Assembly: GCA_012931725.1 (NCBI GenBank)
Contig: CM022950.1
Location: forward strand, 57,860,254 to 57,924,253
Direction of reading: 5' to 3'
Length of the DNA stretch: 64,000 nt
Source: Litsea cubeba
Lineage: Eukaryota; Streptophyta; Magnoliopsida; Laurales; Lauraceae
Made by a program: the position numbers and the translations under genes. The notes below the pieces were generated by a model. It did no database searches. It had not been told where the DNA came from and saw nothing but the letters and a program-made list of their open reading frames with translations. Positions 46,249 through 58,400 of the stretch are shown here, piece after piece (the stretch's first letter is position 1; each line of letters opens with the position of its first letter).

Positions 46249-46894
46249 TTCATCATCATTCAGTTAGTTGATAGAGTAGACAGAAAATGAATGGATCTGT
46301 CGGTTTTCGGCCCTTTTCTTTTGTGTAAGTTTGTTTGGTTTTTTGTGTTCTGTGCTTCGGTGTATTGCTTTTTCTCTCTCTCTCTCTCTTCACTTTTTAC
46401 TGTTCCTTTTTTAATGGAAGGGTGAAGTTTGGAGGGTTTATTTGATATATGGTGTGTTTGGGTGGATATTATGGTCTGTAATATCTCTGATCAGAAGAGA
46501 AAAGAAAAGGCTAACGACCTGATTTGATCCGATCTAGTGAGAAAAATCTGCTTTGTAGACTGTCAAAAAGTCTGGATGCAGGCGAGCAGAGTGAGAGCAT
46601 ATTTTCCACTGGCTATAAAAGACAGAGATACTGGGAGGTAGTGTGCTAACGTTCCAATTTCCAAATGTGCCGTTTCCCAACTCACATGTGGGACACATTT
46701 GTGGGATAAAAATGATCGTGCAGCTGAGGCCCGGAAATTATCAGTGGGGCCGGGACCAGGGATAATCTGTAAAATCTAAACCACTTTAACTTTTTTTTTT
46801 TTTTTTTGTTAAAAGGAAACCACTTAATTTAATGATGCGTTTGTGAGGAGTCATACATTCTTATCCTTCACATAGAAAATAAAGATGGCGAGGA
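46249..46894. other. 3' flank, no gene seen
   Basis: A short CT repeat near 46375 and a T run near 46790; nothing else is recognised. Confidence 0.45.
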
Positions 46895-46899
46895 CGGGT

Positions 46900-47352
46900 T
46901 GTTGGAAAATTCCATCATGTGGGGCCACACATGTAACCATTAAATGTGTTATGCTATCTTTGGTTAAGCCTAATTGAAGTGATCTAATTAAGACTTAAAG
47001 TTTTAAGGCTTAAGGGTATAATTGTCATGGGATTAATGTGTAGATACCAGAATACTAATTCTAATTTGATGAGGGGACAAATTAGAATTAGCAAATCTCA
47101 TTATTATATATAAGGGTTATGGTCCCCAATTCATATGGTAAGTTCCTATTCTTTCTGACATCCCATCATCAGAAAGAATCAAGAGGGTTTCTCTGGGCAA
47201 CCATATTGGATTGGAAGATCAACAACCTGCAAACAACTTTCACTATGGATCAAGGTATGTTTCCGCTTTACATCTCCCGATGATTTGACATGGAGGATCT
47301 TGGTTGACAATAAAGTTTTCTGGATCATAGATCTAGATCTTGTTTCCTAACA
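46900..47352. mobile_element. Solo LTR with CGGGT target duplication
   Basis: It starts TGTTGGAAAATTCC and ends TTTCCTAACA. Exact 5-bp duplications CGGGT lie at 46895-46899 and 47353-47357. The 453 bp are non-coding, as expected after LTR-LTR recombination of an LTR (probably Copia) element. Confidence 0.9.
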
Positions 47353-47860
47353 CGGGTGTGATGACACACATAATGGATGGTAGATTAAGCCTTTCCAAGA
47401 ATTGATGGTCAAAAGAGATGGGTAATCCTTGCCATTAATGCAATAGGCGGTGATGCTATCCACATGCTATGGTTATTATCATTTGGCTTTGTCCACACTC
47501 TTATATTTTTTGCACTGATTCTAATGGGATTCGACCATTGAATTATAATAAGAAAATAATACTTTCTAAAACCGTTAAACTTGAGTGCTACGGATCAAGA
47601 GGTTAAAATAATTTGGCACATAAGTGAGTCACAAAGCTGTATGCAAATTGCTTAAATGTGCATGTGAGCACTTGAAAAGGACTATATATTAAGTATATGT
47701 GTATATAAGAGGAATTATATAAACAAAGAACATTGTCGTATTAATCCAATTCATCCCAACAAATGACACTTTTGAGATCTGCACCTCCTAATTCACATGA
47801 TGATGCACATGATAAGTAAATGGGATAACCAAAAACCAATGGAATTTGGTATTTCTTTAG

Positions 47861-48821
47861 AGTCCTGCTATTGGCATACAATTTTTCTCTTTTCCCACAT
47901 ACACATTTAAAAAAAATCATGTGAACTTACCTTTTTGCCCATCCTCTCCATTTCTCTCTACCCACCTCCCCCTTCACCTCATGCCAGCGGCAGATCGGAC
48001 AGCCGGGCGGTCGCAATGATCGCCAAGCTACCCGATCTGCCGCCGGCCAGGGAAAGGAAGGGAGAGGGAGAAACAGAGACAAAGAAGGAGGTGGAGAGAC
48101 ATGAGGAGGGAGAGACAGGAAGAAGAGAAAGGGGAGAGAAAACGGTGGGAGAGGGAGAGAGTGGGAGAAGGGAGAGAGAAAACAGTGGGGGAGGGGGAGG
48201 GGGAGGGAAAGAAGGGGAGGATAGGGATCCGGCCGGCGCTCGCCGGATTCGGAGGTGAAGGGGAAGGTAGGGGGAGAGAAAGGGAGGAGAGAGAAAACGG
48301 TGGGGAGGGAGGGTAGGGGTCGGCTATCGCCGTCGGTGAAGGGGAGGTGGGGAGAGAGCGAGAGAGAGGATGAGAGAGAGAGGAGGAGGAGAGAGAGGAG
48401 AGAGAGGAGAGAGAGAGAGAGAGAGAAATAATGGAGAGGGAGGAAGAGAGAAAACAGTGGGGAGGAGGGAGGGAGCTAGGGAGAAGGAGAGGAGAGGGGA
48501 CAGCGGTTGCAGTCGATGAAGGGGGAGGTGGGGGGAGAGAAAGGGAGGAGGAGAGAGAGGAACAGTGGGGAGGAAGAGAAAACTGTGGGGAGAGAGGGAG
48601 GAGGAGAGAAAGAGAAACAGTGGGGAGGAAGGAAGAGAAAACAGTGGGGAGGGAGGAAGGAGAGGGGACGGCGGCAGATCTGAAGGGGCTGTCCCCGTCC
48701 GGAGGTGAAGGGGGAGGTGGGGAGAGAGAAAGGGAGAAGGTGGGCAAAAAAGTAATTTCACCGATTTTTTTTTTAAATGTGTGTGGGAAGGGAGAGAATT
48801 TATGTGCCAATAGCGCGCAGC
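47861..48821. mobile_element. Mutator-like element with purine-rich interior
   Basis: Inverted ends of about 75 bp share GCTATTGGCA, CCCACAYACACATTTAAAAAAA and TTTTTTGCCCA. The flanks TTTCTTTAG (47852-47860) and TTTCTTTAT (48822-48830) match at 8 of 9. The interior is a GA-rich degenerate minisatellite containing many copies of GAGAAAACAGTGGGGA. Long ORFs on both strands are repeats of Glu-Arg-Gly or Ser-Pro-Leu and are not genes. Confidence 0.8.
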
Positions 48822-49674
48822 TTTCTTTATTTACTCTTGAAAAGAGTCTTGTAACATTATAATCCCATGTGATCAAGTGCTTTGAACCCCTCCAGTGTCA
48901 AATGTCTAAACATTGCCATCAATCTTCTCCCAGTCTAAGCTCAAGTAGTGGCATAACATTGTAATCTCATTTCAGATAGTTGAGTTTATCGCCTTCTTAA
49001 GATGTTTCTAGTGACCCTTGCACACTAGTGAGTCAATATCCCAATGTTGGTTTGACCCTTGGACCAAGACTCACTCAAGGCTTTCACACTAAAGAAGAGA
49101 CAGAGCTCTAGGAGGAGAGAATTATATTGTTTTCTCAACCTTGTTTGCTTCCAAATAAATAGAGGACCTGATTTATAATTTTGCTACATAAAATGAATGA
49201 TCAAGATTAAACCACAAGTCTTCACTTGTCCACATTTGAGGTAAACATTCCATAAGGATCCATGGATCGATCCTCAATTTAGTTGGTGAGGTACTTGGGT
49301 AGAATATGTGGGTGGGTGTCACGGTTGCAAATGGGTATTTAATTATTGAGTATCTTAAGTCTTCAATTCTGAATAAAGAGGTATTAGATCCACAGGGAAA
49401 ATCAATTTCGAATTGATACATATAGGACTCGAAACCAGATCCTTAGATATTCCGACTTGAATCCAAGTGATTACATTCACGTATTATATATAGATTTTAA
49501 GGGTCTTGTTGTGTTTGTGCGAGCAATTTTGCGAATGCTTGCGATCAAATAACCATGCCATGCAAACGAGATGAAAACTTTACGGCAAAACCACATATGT
49601 CAAGGCAAGAGAGCAATGACTCACATGTTTGACTCTCTTCAAAATATATGGTTAGATATCACATGTATATATAA
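48822..49674. other. Intergenic, no gene seen
   Basis: No supported ORF. Confidence 0.45.
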
Positions 49675-49709
49675 CTAGTCATGCCCTGCACGTGCAAGGC
49701 ACGTGCATG

Positions 49710-52700
49710 AAACACAGTTATACTAAAATATATCTTGTCTATGTACAAAAAATTTATAATGTATTGTTGAATATGTATATATGTAGAAAATTAGAGGTGG
49801 CATTAAACAAAAAAAGAAGTTTCCATGATAAAGTCGCAGTTGTATTTGAAAATAAGAATAATAGGTGGTTTGTCATTGAGGTATTTAAAGATGAATCATG
49901 GTTTAATAATGTGTGAAAGTGACAATAAAAGGCAAGTCAAGTAGGGCTAAAATCATAGAAAATTGTTCCCATATAAACTGACTTGAACGCACAATTATGT
50001 TGACCTGAATTCAGTTCAGAATGAAAGCTATGTAGTTCATACGATTGGAAAAAGATATGAAAAAGTATAAAACAAAGTGTCAGAACATTCACTCATATGT
50101 GCAATAGAGAGTATGACATGAGAGATTCTACTTATACTAAGAAATGATGACAGGTATCTGAAATACGTGATTGCACTTAGTATGTTAGTGTTGCAGATTC
50201 AATTCAAAGTACTTTCTGAAAGATTTGAATTTTGGATATTCCTGAAGTAATTATGGCATTTCAGGACATTTTGCACTGTGTGGATCACTTTCAATGAAGG
50301 TAGATTGGTCAGGCAAATCTGACCCATCAAATTGTAACTGGTCAAAACATCACTCAGATCAGAATTATATTCTTCGTTGGATTAGAGTGATCATTGTGGC
50401 AATAATATCACATCCTAGTTTGTACTCAGTGCAGTGTTCTTAAGTGCTGCTTGTTCAAGCTTAGTTTGCATTTCTTTTTTCATTTTTCCCTATCTCTAGT
50501 AATGATAAAAGTTAATATACTTTTCTAATATGGTCACTGAAAGCATTAATGGATCGGATGTAGTGAAAAAGTATGCTGGCTGTAATTGATCTTGCTATTA
50601 TGAACAAGATTTGCATGTGTTATGTATTTCAGATTCATTACTTGCTTTATGAGCAACTGGGAATCTTAATGCTATATGTGTGTACATGTCTGTATTTAAA
50701 AATTATTTGGTCTTTTATCTAATCTCAGATTACTGAAATGTGTTCAAAAGATGGGGTGCTAAAACTGTAGCTGCTAATTTTTTGATTTGTCCTCCTGTAG
50801 AGTGAATTGTGTGCCTGTCAGGTATTTTTGCTTCTGCTTTCTAGTTTTAGTCCCCTAAGCAATGGAAATACAGGGAAAACCCTAGAGATTTCATGTATCC
50901 TAGTTATCTTGTTCTGTATACTTTTCTGAAAAATCTTATGTTATTGATGAGTTTTGAGATTCATAGTTTTGTGAGAGTTAGAGAAAGGACTTTGGGATCC
51001 AAAAATGCAACTTGACGTATATCTCATAGTGTATAATGTCGGACCTGTGATGTATCTAAATTATGTTCTCCTTATTAATTTAAAAGAATTAAGAGGTTCT
51101 CTGTGCATAGGATCCAGGCCATTTCTGCTATTTTGGTCATCTGGTATTTGGACCTTTCATTGCCTAGACTAATCTTCTATATTTGACCTGATTTGTGGTG
51201 AATACTAAATAGGCGTAGAGATGATGCAAGTTGTATTGTTTTAGGTTTTGCTATTTACAAATGCACGCTGAAAATTTTCAGCTGTCATTGCATGCAAACT
51301 TCCTAGTTCGGGCACATCTAATCACACCTTTAAAAGGGTGCTTTGTGCAATGAGAAGATTCCGTGATAGAGAGGAGGATTGTCCCGATTTTTTATGTAGT
51401 CTATTGTTTCGTTGTTCGGTGGAACACATTTTCCTTGCAAAGCAAAAGTAAAATACCAATTTCCTTTTTATGGTCATATGCTTGTTTAGTGCATTGTATT
51501 ATTTATGTAATTTTGACAAGTAATCTAAAAAGCAAAAGAAAAAAGATATATAATAAAGATGACAACGGTACAAAAAAATGTTCAATAATCATTTCTCATC
51601 GCAAATGCAGCCACAAGACAAATAAATGGATTTTGTTACTGATAAGATATGACTTAATTGTTGGCATTTACTTATGAAAGTGAAAAGGAAATTACTTGTG
51701 CCATTTGGCAGGCCTCAAAGGATTATCGAAAGGTGTTGCTTATTTTGTTTCTCTACGCATTCCAAATGGAATGGATTACATATGTTTGGTAGCATCAAAC
51801 AACAAAAGGAAAAAAAAAGGAAATCAAAATCCTTTGAAAAAAAAATGCATCTTATCTATGATGCCTGCTACATGGTGGTTGGTAATTTATATGTTGGCTA
51901 TATATAGGCCTGCATAAATCTAATAGTAATTTGACAGTGAAGAAGGAATAAATCTATCAATCAATATATAGACACATATAAAATTACAAAGTGGAAAGGA
52001 AATAATCTTATATGCATGCAAGTAAGATCTTAGAAGGGAAGAAAGAAGTTGTATAGTATGATGGCTCTTATCTAATCATCGCAGTAATGATAATGCTTAA
52101 GTAGGATAAATTAAAAGACAATAGATTACCAGATAGACCTAAAATCACAAAAAAGGGAAAGAAAGAAATAGATAATATACTTGTTGCATAGTTGTCGATG
52201 ATCATAAGCTTGAATTTTAGATAATAGTTAAAACGTAAGGTGTTCGTAAATGAGAAAATGACAAACAATAAATTCATCAAGGTAAAAGAATGCTCTTCAA
52301 AGGAAAAAAATGCTAAAACGTAGACTGTTCTTAAGTAAGTATCATGTTACAATTTGGTGGGGCTACCAGTCAAGCAAAGTTGTAGATGTTTTTTCCCAGT
52401 AACGATGAAAGGGACGAATTAATTGTTGATAAGCCAATATTCAATGACAACATTAATTCGTCAAAAGTTCAAAATGACATGAAAAGGGATTGGAAACCTA
52501 TAAAAATATTATACAAGTCATGTTGATAGTAAGCTTGGAATTTACAAAGAATTAATGCCTAGATTTTGCATATTAAAAGAGTTAGCAAAGAAGAAAGAAT
52601 GAGTATTACAGAATTGGATAATAAGGACAAAGGTTCAGGTAGAATTTTTATAGACAATGTAATTTTATATAAATGTTCAATGAGTAGATAATTTACAGGA

Positions 52701-53110
52701 TAAGTTTAACTTACATGGTTGTGCTGAAAATGAGTTGTAAGAACTTGTTTGGCAACATCATACTTCATGTTGAAAATGAGTTCTAAGAACTTTTTTGGCA
52801 ACATCATTCTTGATTGTTCTGCTGAAAATAGAGTCCACAAAACTTTTTTTGCAATATTAATTATAGCATTAGATAATCTCAATATATTTACTGATAAATG
52901 AGGCAAGTAGTAAACTGTTCTTCTTATTTGATTTGTTTATATAGGCCAAGTAGGACTCACAATAGAAGTTACTATTTACAAGTAATATTTACAGACCTTA
53001 AAAACGAAAAATAATTGTTCTTCTTGTTTGATTTGTTTACATATCCAAAGTAGTAACTACAGTAGAAGTTAATATTTACAAGTAATATTTATAGAGCAAA
53101 ATTTGTTACA
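49710..53110. other. Helitron 3' non-coding region
   Basis: 3.4 kb of AT-rich sequence between the terminal hairpin and the RPA-like gene. A 104-codon plus-strand ORF (51363) and others have no recognisable domain. GAAAATGAGTTSTAAGAACTT repeats near 52730 and 52775, and a duplicated GTTCTTCTT...TTACAAGTAATATTTA stretch occurs near 52915 and 53015. Confidence 0.5.
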
Positions 53111-53116
53111 CATTTT

Positions 53117-55274
53117 CTATGTTTGACTTTCTTTAGGAACATCATCAATCGATAAAATAGTGAAGTTTACTCTTGAGTTGTATTCATAGGACTTCAGCTG
53201 AAACATGTATTCTTGTCGATTGAATTTGTTGATGGTGTTTTCGATTTCACCAGTTTGTCCCTGATATTAAAATAAAACAATTAGTTAAATAATTTATATG
53301 TACCTGTGGCTAGTTATATCAAGATGAGCTTGATAGTTTTATACCTGTTCAGAAAACTGCATCATTTCAACTGGTGTGCATGAAGACAATTTCTTCATTT
53401 CATTTCCAAATAATGTTGCTGAAATGGTTCCTGTAGAGTTATATAGAGTTGCTACAAGCCTAATCCTGAAAGTTTATGATAATAGTTAGTGTTAGTATTT
53501 TTTTATAAGATTTAGCAATAGTAGTTAATGAGAAATAATTATATATTTATTTTAAATTGTGATACCATGGTTGTGCAGTGACTTCTTTGTAGGTGCAGGA
53601 ACATGAGATTGGAATGTTATATTTTTCTGTTGTTTTCTTTTTACAACCACTGCAACCCATATACCAGAATTTTTGTTGTAGATTGTCAATTGAAATTGAT
53701 GCTCTTATGCGGTATGCAACATTCTGAAAGGAAGAATTTATGTTATCAGGTAATAGTTGAAATAAAATTATAGATAGGAAAACGATGTTCATTTGAAAGA
53801 AATTTCAGCTTGTTAAATAAAGTACCAGTGTTTTTGAATTTAGAATGTCTTCAATGTTTGTAGTTGTTGTTGTTGATGTACTTCCGGTGGTTGTTTGTGC
53901 TATATTTTTTGTAGTTCTATAAGCTTGGCTTCATGATTAGAACACCTGGTAAGAAATAAATCAAAGCAATAATTATTGTTATTATATTTTTACATCTAGC
54001 TATTATTATAAAAAAGGAAAAAGTGATATGTAAAATGATTTATAACTACCAAATACGTAATGAATCAGCAGATGGTATGTCAGGGTTGATGATGATTGTT
54101 GATGAAGATCTTGTATTTAGGCCAGTTACACCTGAGAAAAGGGAAGCATAATTATGTTAATGTATTTATTTTTAAAAAGCTTGCGTAAATACATTTGTTA
54201 TTTTTGTACCATTATAATGTGATTTCTTTGTTCGTGTGACAATAATGATTGGCTTTGTATCCAACGCTTTTGATAGAGCTTCAATTTCTGCTGCCATAAA
54301 GTTGTTCCATATAGATAGATTCATCATTGTCAAACTAAGAAATATAAAAATAAGGGATTAGTAGTAGAAATTGATAATTTATAACATAGAAAGTTATTTT
54401 AGTGTATAAGTTATTAAAAAGGCAGGTGACATACGTTAAATCTGTTAGCATTATTTGTTGAAGTGGAAGGGTTTCTGATTTGACCATCTTTGGGGGCAGT
54501 ATGTCGAGAACCACAGCAATTATGTCTGTAATATTATATTATACAGAAAAAGAGATTTTTATATTTTTTAATGAAGAAAGTATTGTAATGAACAAAATTG
54601 ATACATGTTTATTTATATTGTAAGGATGATGATAGTAGAGAAATATTATTTGAGTACAAAACTTTTTAACCTATTTCTGCCTCTGAATCATAGTTGTTAA
54701 TATCAGATAATGGAACAACACTGTAAATGTTGTTGTTGGTATCATCTTCCTCTTTGATGACTTCTTCTATGAGAGATTGACTATTTATGATCCACTGATA
54801 TTTTGTATCTCCAAATTGATATCTTGGATGAGCTGGGCGGACAGATATATTTGACACATAGTAGCTCTTCAATACAGTGAATGTGTTTTGAAATAAATCA
54901 ATATCACTGTCGAACATAGTGGCTCGAACTCTCTTTCCCTGCATAAAATTTAAATGTATTTACCTTTAAATGACTAATATTTTACAAATTTTTAAAACAT
55001 AAAAGTTGTCGATATTTCGACAAGATTTTTTAAGATGTAATATGCTTAGCTAAAGAAGGTTAACATAAAAATTATGCAATAAGAGAATATATATATACAT
55101 ATATAGTTCATGATTTACCTCAGAGTCACTAAATATTAAATTTTGATATGTTTTGGTTCCAGCTCGTGACTGACGAGGAATGCTTTTCTCATTAACCTTG
55201 ATTTTGGCGGTCCAATTTGATGTGTGTTCTGTTATGTCTTGGACTTTCTTACAATCTTTAGGCATGTTGTTCAC
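53117..55274 (-). CDS. Helitron RPA1-like single-strand DNA-binding protein
   Basis: A multi-exon gene read from right to left. Exon 55274-55119 holds WTAKIKVNEKS (OB-fold A start). Exon 54938-54671 holds RVRATMFDSDIDLFQNTF. Smaller exons follow near 54526-54440 (ending in LQQIMLTDL), 54340-54210, 54132-54050 and 53768-53560. The latter carries a zinc-binding knuckle CSGCKKKT...CSCTY. A last exon near 53270-53117 ends in YMFQLKSYEYNS and TAG. Plant Helitrons carry RPA-like genes thought to coat single-stranded DNA during rolling-circle transposition. Internal exon limits are approximate, and a further 5' exon is possible because an AG lies just before the ATG used. It is downstream of the Rep/helicase gene in the same orientation. 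Confidence 0.75.
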
Positions 55275-55433
55275 CTGTAAAAGGAACTATTAAATAAATC
55301 ATTGGTTAGAATTGCACAAGTAAATATATATATATATATATTTTTTCATGAGTGCCAAAATAGAATATATATTAGCAAATGAAGTATATTGATATGAAAT
55401 AATGTTATTCAAATTACCTATAAAAAATAGATG

Positions 55434-58400
55434 CTAAATAGAATTGGCAAGTGTAAGTATTTCTTGGTATACAACATTTGAAGTACATGTATTTTCTGAT
55501 ATATCATCTATGCCTGGTTTAATAAGAATTTTTACAGAAGTAGCTGTTTTTGCTCTGGATAGGGCAACATATAGTTGACCATGTGAGAAGACAGGCTGTG
55601 GAAGATATATACCAACATGTTCCAATGTTTGACCTTGTGCTTTATTGATTGTCATGGCAAAACTTAAGCGAATTGGAAACTGTTTCCTTTTGAACATGAA
55701 TGGATAGCTATCGTTTTGGGCTGGCTGAAGTGGAATTCTTGGTATGAAAACTCGTTTTCCATGATAGTGACCAGCAATTATTTCTGCATCAATAAGATTC
55801 TTTGTAAATGTTCGACAGACTAACCGTGTGCCATTGCATAATCCTGTGGGTGGATCGATATTCCGCAGCAACATTATTGGACAGTTTACCTTTAATATTA
55901 ATTCATGAGGAGGTAGTCCATTTGGTGTAAGGCTATTTAGGAATTCTTCCTGCGGAAGTTGCTCTGTATCATCTATTGCTGAATCAAAACTGTAATATTT
56001 GAAAGGGGAACCGGGGAAGCGGTTTATGACTAAATCATTGATCTGATCAACAAAATCATTTTTTGGACTTAATATTGCACGAGTTGCCATGAAATGTGAA
56101 TTATCAGCCTTTTCTTCTAGATTTGGGAATATAGCCTCTATCAAATCAGCTATTGATGTCATCTCATCTTTGAAAGGAATAACCATAGCATTTGGAATAT
56201 TTATTTTATCATTGTTTGGAGCATTTTCTGTCCCATTTCCAACCCAAAGCAAAAACTGGCTAAATAATGGATCAAATCTTGCTCTCATATTCTCAATCAA
56301 TTTGATTTTTTGTAATGTGGGCCACAACTGTGATGTAACTAAACTTGCTTTGATTGCTTCATGTCTATTTGTTCTTGGGACAACAGGAAGGACTTGGCGG
56401 AAATCTCCTCCAAATACAACTACTTTACCTCCGAATGGCAGTTGTGAATCTGTTATATCTTGCAACATCTGATTGAATGCTTCAATTGCTTCCTTCTTTG
56501 TCATTGATGCCTCATCCCATATAATGAGCTTTGCCATTTGAATTAATTGAGCTAAACTTCCTTGTTTGCTTACATGACAACTCTTGATTTCTTCAATGTT
56601 AAGTGGTATTTTGAAGCGGGAGTGTGCCGTTCTACCACCTGGCAATATAGATGCAGCTACTCCGGAAGTTGCAGTTGCAAGAGCAATAAAGCCTTTTGAT
56701 CTCACTGTACTCAATAGAGCATGGTACAGATATGTTTTTCCTGTTCCACCAGGACCATCAATAAAAAATGCTCCAGATTTGTGGCTGAATATTCTTTGCA
56801 ATATAATATTGTATGCTTGCTTTTGTTCTTCATTCAGCGTATGTACTGCAAGTAAATCTTGTTCAGAGACCGAAACATTTAACTCTTCTTCAACTTCTTT
56901 TGAATATGATATTTGCTCATCAATTTCAATATCTATATCAACAAAAGCATAGTCAGTAATGTTTTTCCCATTGACTGTAACACAGAATTTATGTTGCCAG
57001 TACTTTTGCCTGCCTTCTGTTAGATGAAAGTTCAAGGTGATTATAATCTTCAGACATAGCATCTTCAAATTTGTCCCACAAGATTTTAGGATTGCTTGGG
57101 TTGCAGTAGACTAAAATGGTAGCAAATAATCGACGCAAACTTTGTGGCATTTGATACTGAGATGCCTCTTGCAAGCACTCTTCAAAACTATTATCTGATT
57201 CTAGTAAACCCCGTAATAATGCAGCCTCACGAAATGATGTTGTTTCCATCCCATTAAAGCATTGCAAATCATGAAATGACATTGGTCCTCTAACATGATT
57301 CAATAATAAGCGTAGATAGTATCTTTCACCTTCAATTGGATTTGCAGTGATGATTCTTCCAATTGCAGTTTCTTTCTTTCTCTCGCTCCAGTATCTTTGG
57401 TCGTCATGCCATACAAAATGTTCTGGAAACTCTTTGTAAAGCCATTTTCGTGCCTCTGTGTTAATTTTATTCATTTCAAAAAACTGAGTCAACATTGTCC
57501 TTGACGCACGGTTATTGGAAATTACATGAAGAAGATTATCTTGATTTTTGAATGATATTACCTGTAAAAAAAACTGAGTCAACATTGTCCTGGACGCACG
57601 GTCATTGGAAATTACATAAAGAAGATTATCTTAATTGTTGAATGATATTACCTGTCTGTCCTCTAGATGCAATTGTAAACTTCTGACAGATGGATAAATT
57701 TCATTAAGTAAGAACTTATAGATTCTCCATGCGGCTTCTGGGGGTGAGATCCATCTTGCTATTTGGAATTGTTCTATTTCGTCAATATCAGAAATATCCT
57801 CATCACCAACAATGTGGAAAGCAACACGGTCATGACCCTTGTAGATATACTTGTACAAGTATTTGACCGCTTTAATTGTTGAGCAGATCTCAACATTTAT
57901 ATGACAATCAAACTCTGCAAGCAAGTATGGATTATATGGTATGACCCATCGGTTGTCTAAATATGCACCCCGTACTTTGACTTGTTCATTGGTGTTACGC
58001 CGCCTATATATTGGATATGAGTTCTTTCCTTGAGTTGTTGAAGAACAAAACTCTTTGGGATAATGATTTTTGCAATTACCATTTTTTTTCATGCATACAT
58101 TTCGTGGATTTAAATTTCCACAAGGTCCATGCATCATGTGTTTCACAACTGCTGCATGTAAGTGTGAATTTATAGCTTTTTCAGGTAATTCAGCGCAAAC
58201 AAATCTATCATATGTATCTGGCATCATGATCTTATAGCCTGGCTTCAAGATAAGTAAGAAATGAGCATGTGGAAGTCCTCTCTTTTGAAATTCGATAACA
58301 TATACATAAGCTGCAATTTGTCCAAATATTTGTTTCTTGAACAAGTCATCTTTTAACTCTTCCAGTTTTGCTCTAAATCCCCTTGCAATCAAATCAGGCC

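Noticed and set aside
48028..48876. 282-codon minus-strand ORF rich in Ser, Pro and Leu, and plus-strand Glu-Arg-Gly ORFs
   Set aside because: All frames of a GA-rich minisatellite inside a Mutator-like element stay open. There is no domain, and the composition is repeat-driven.
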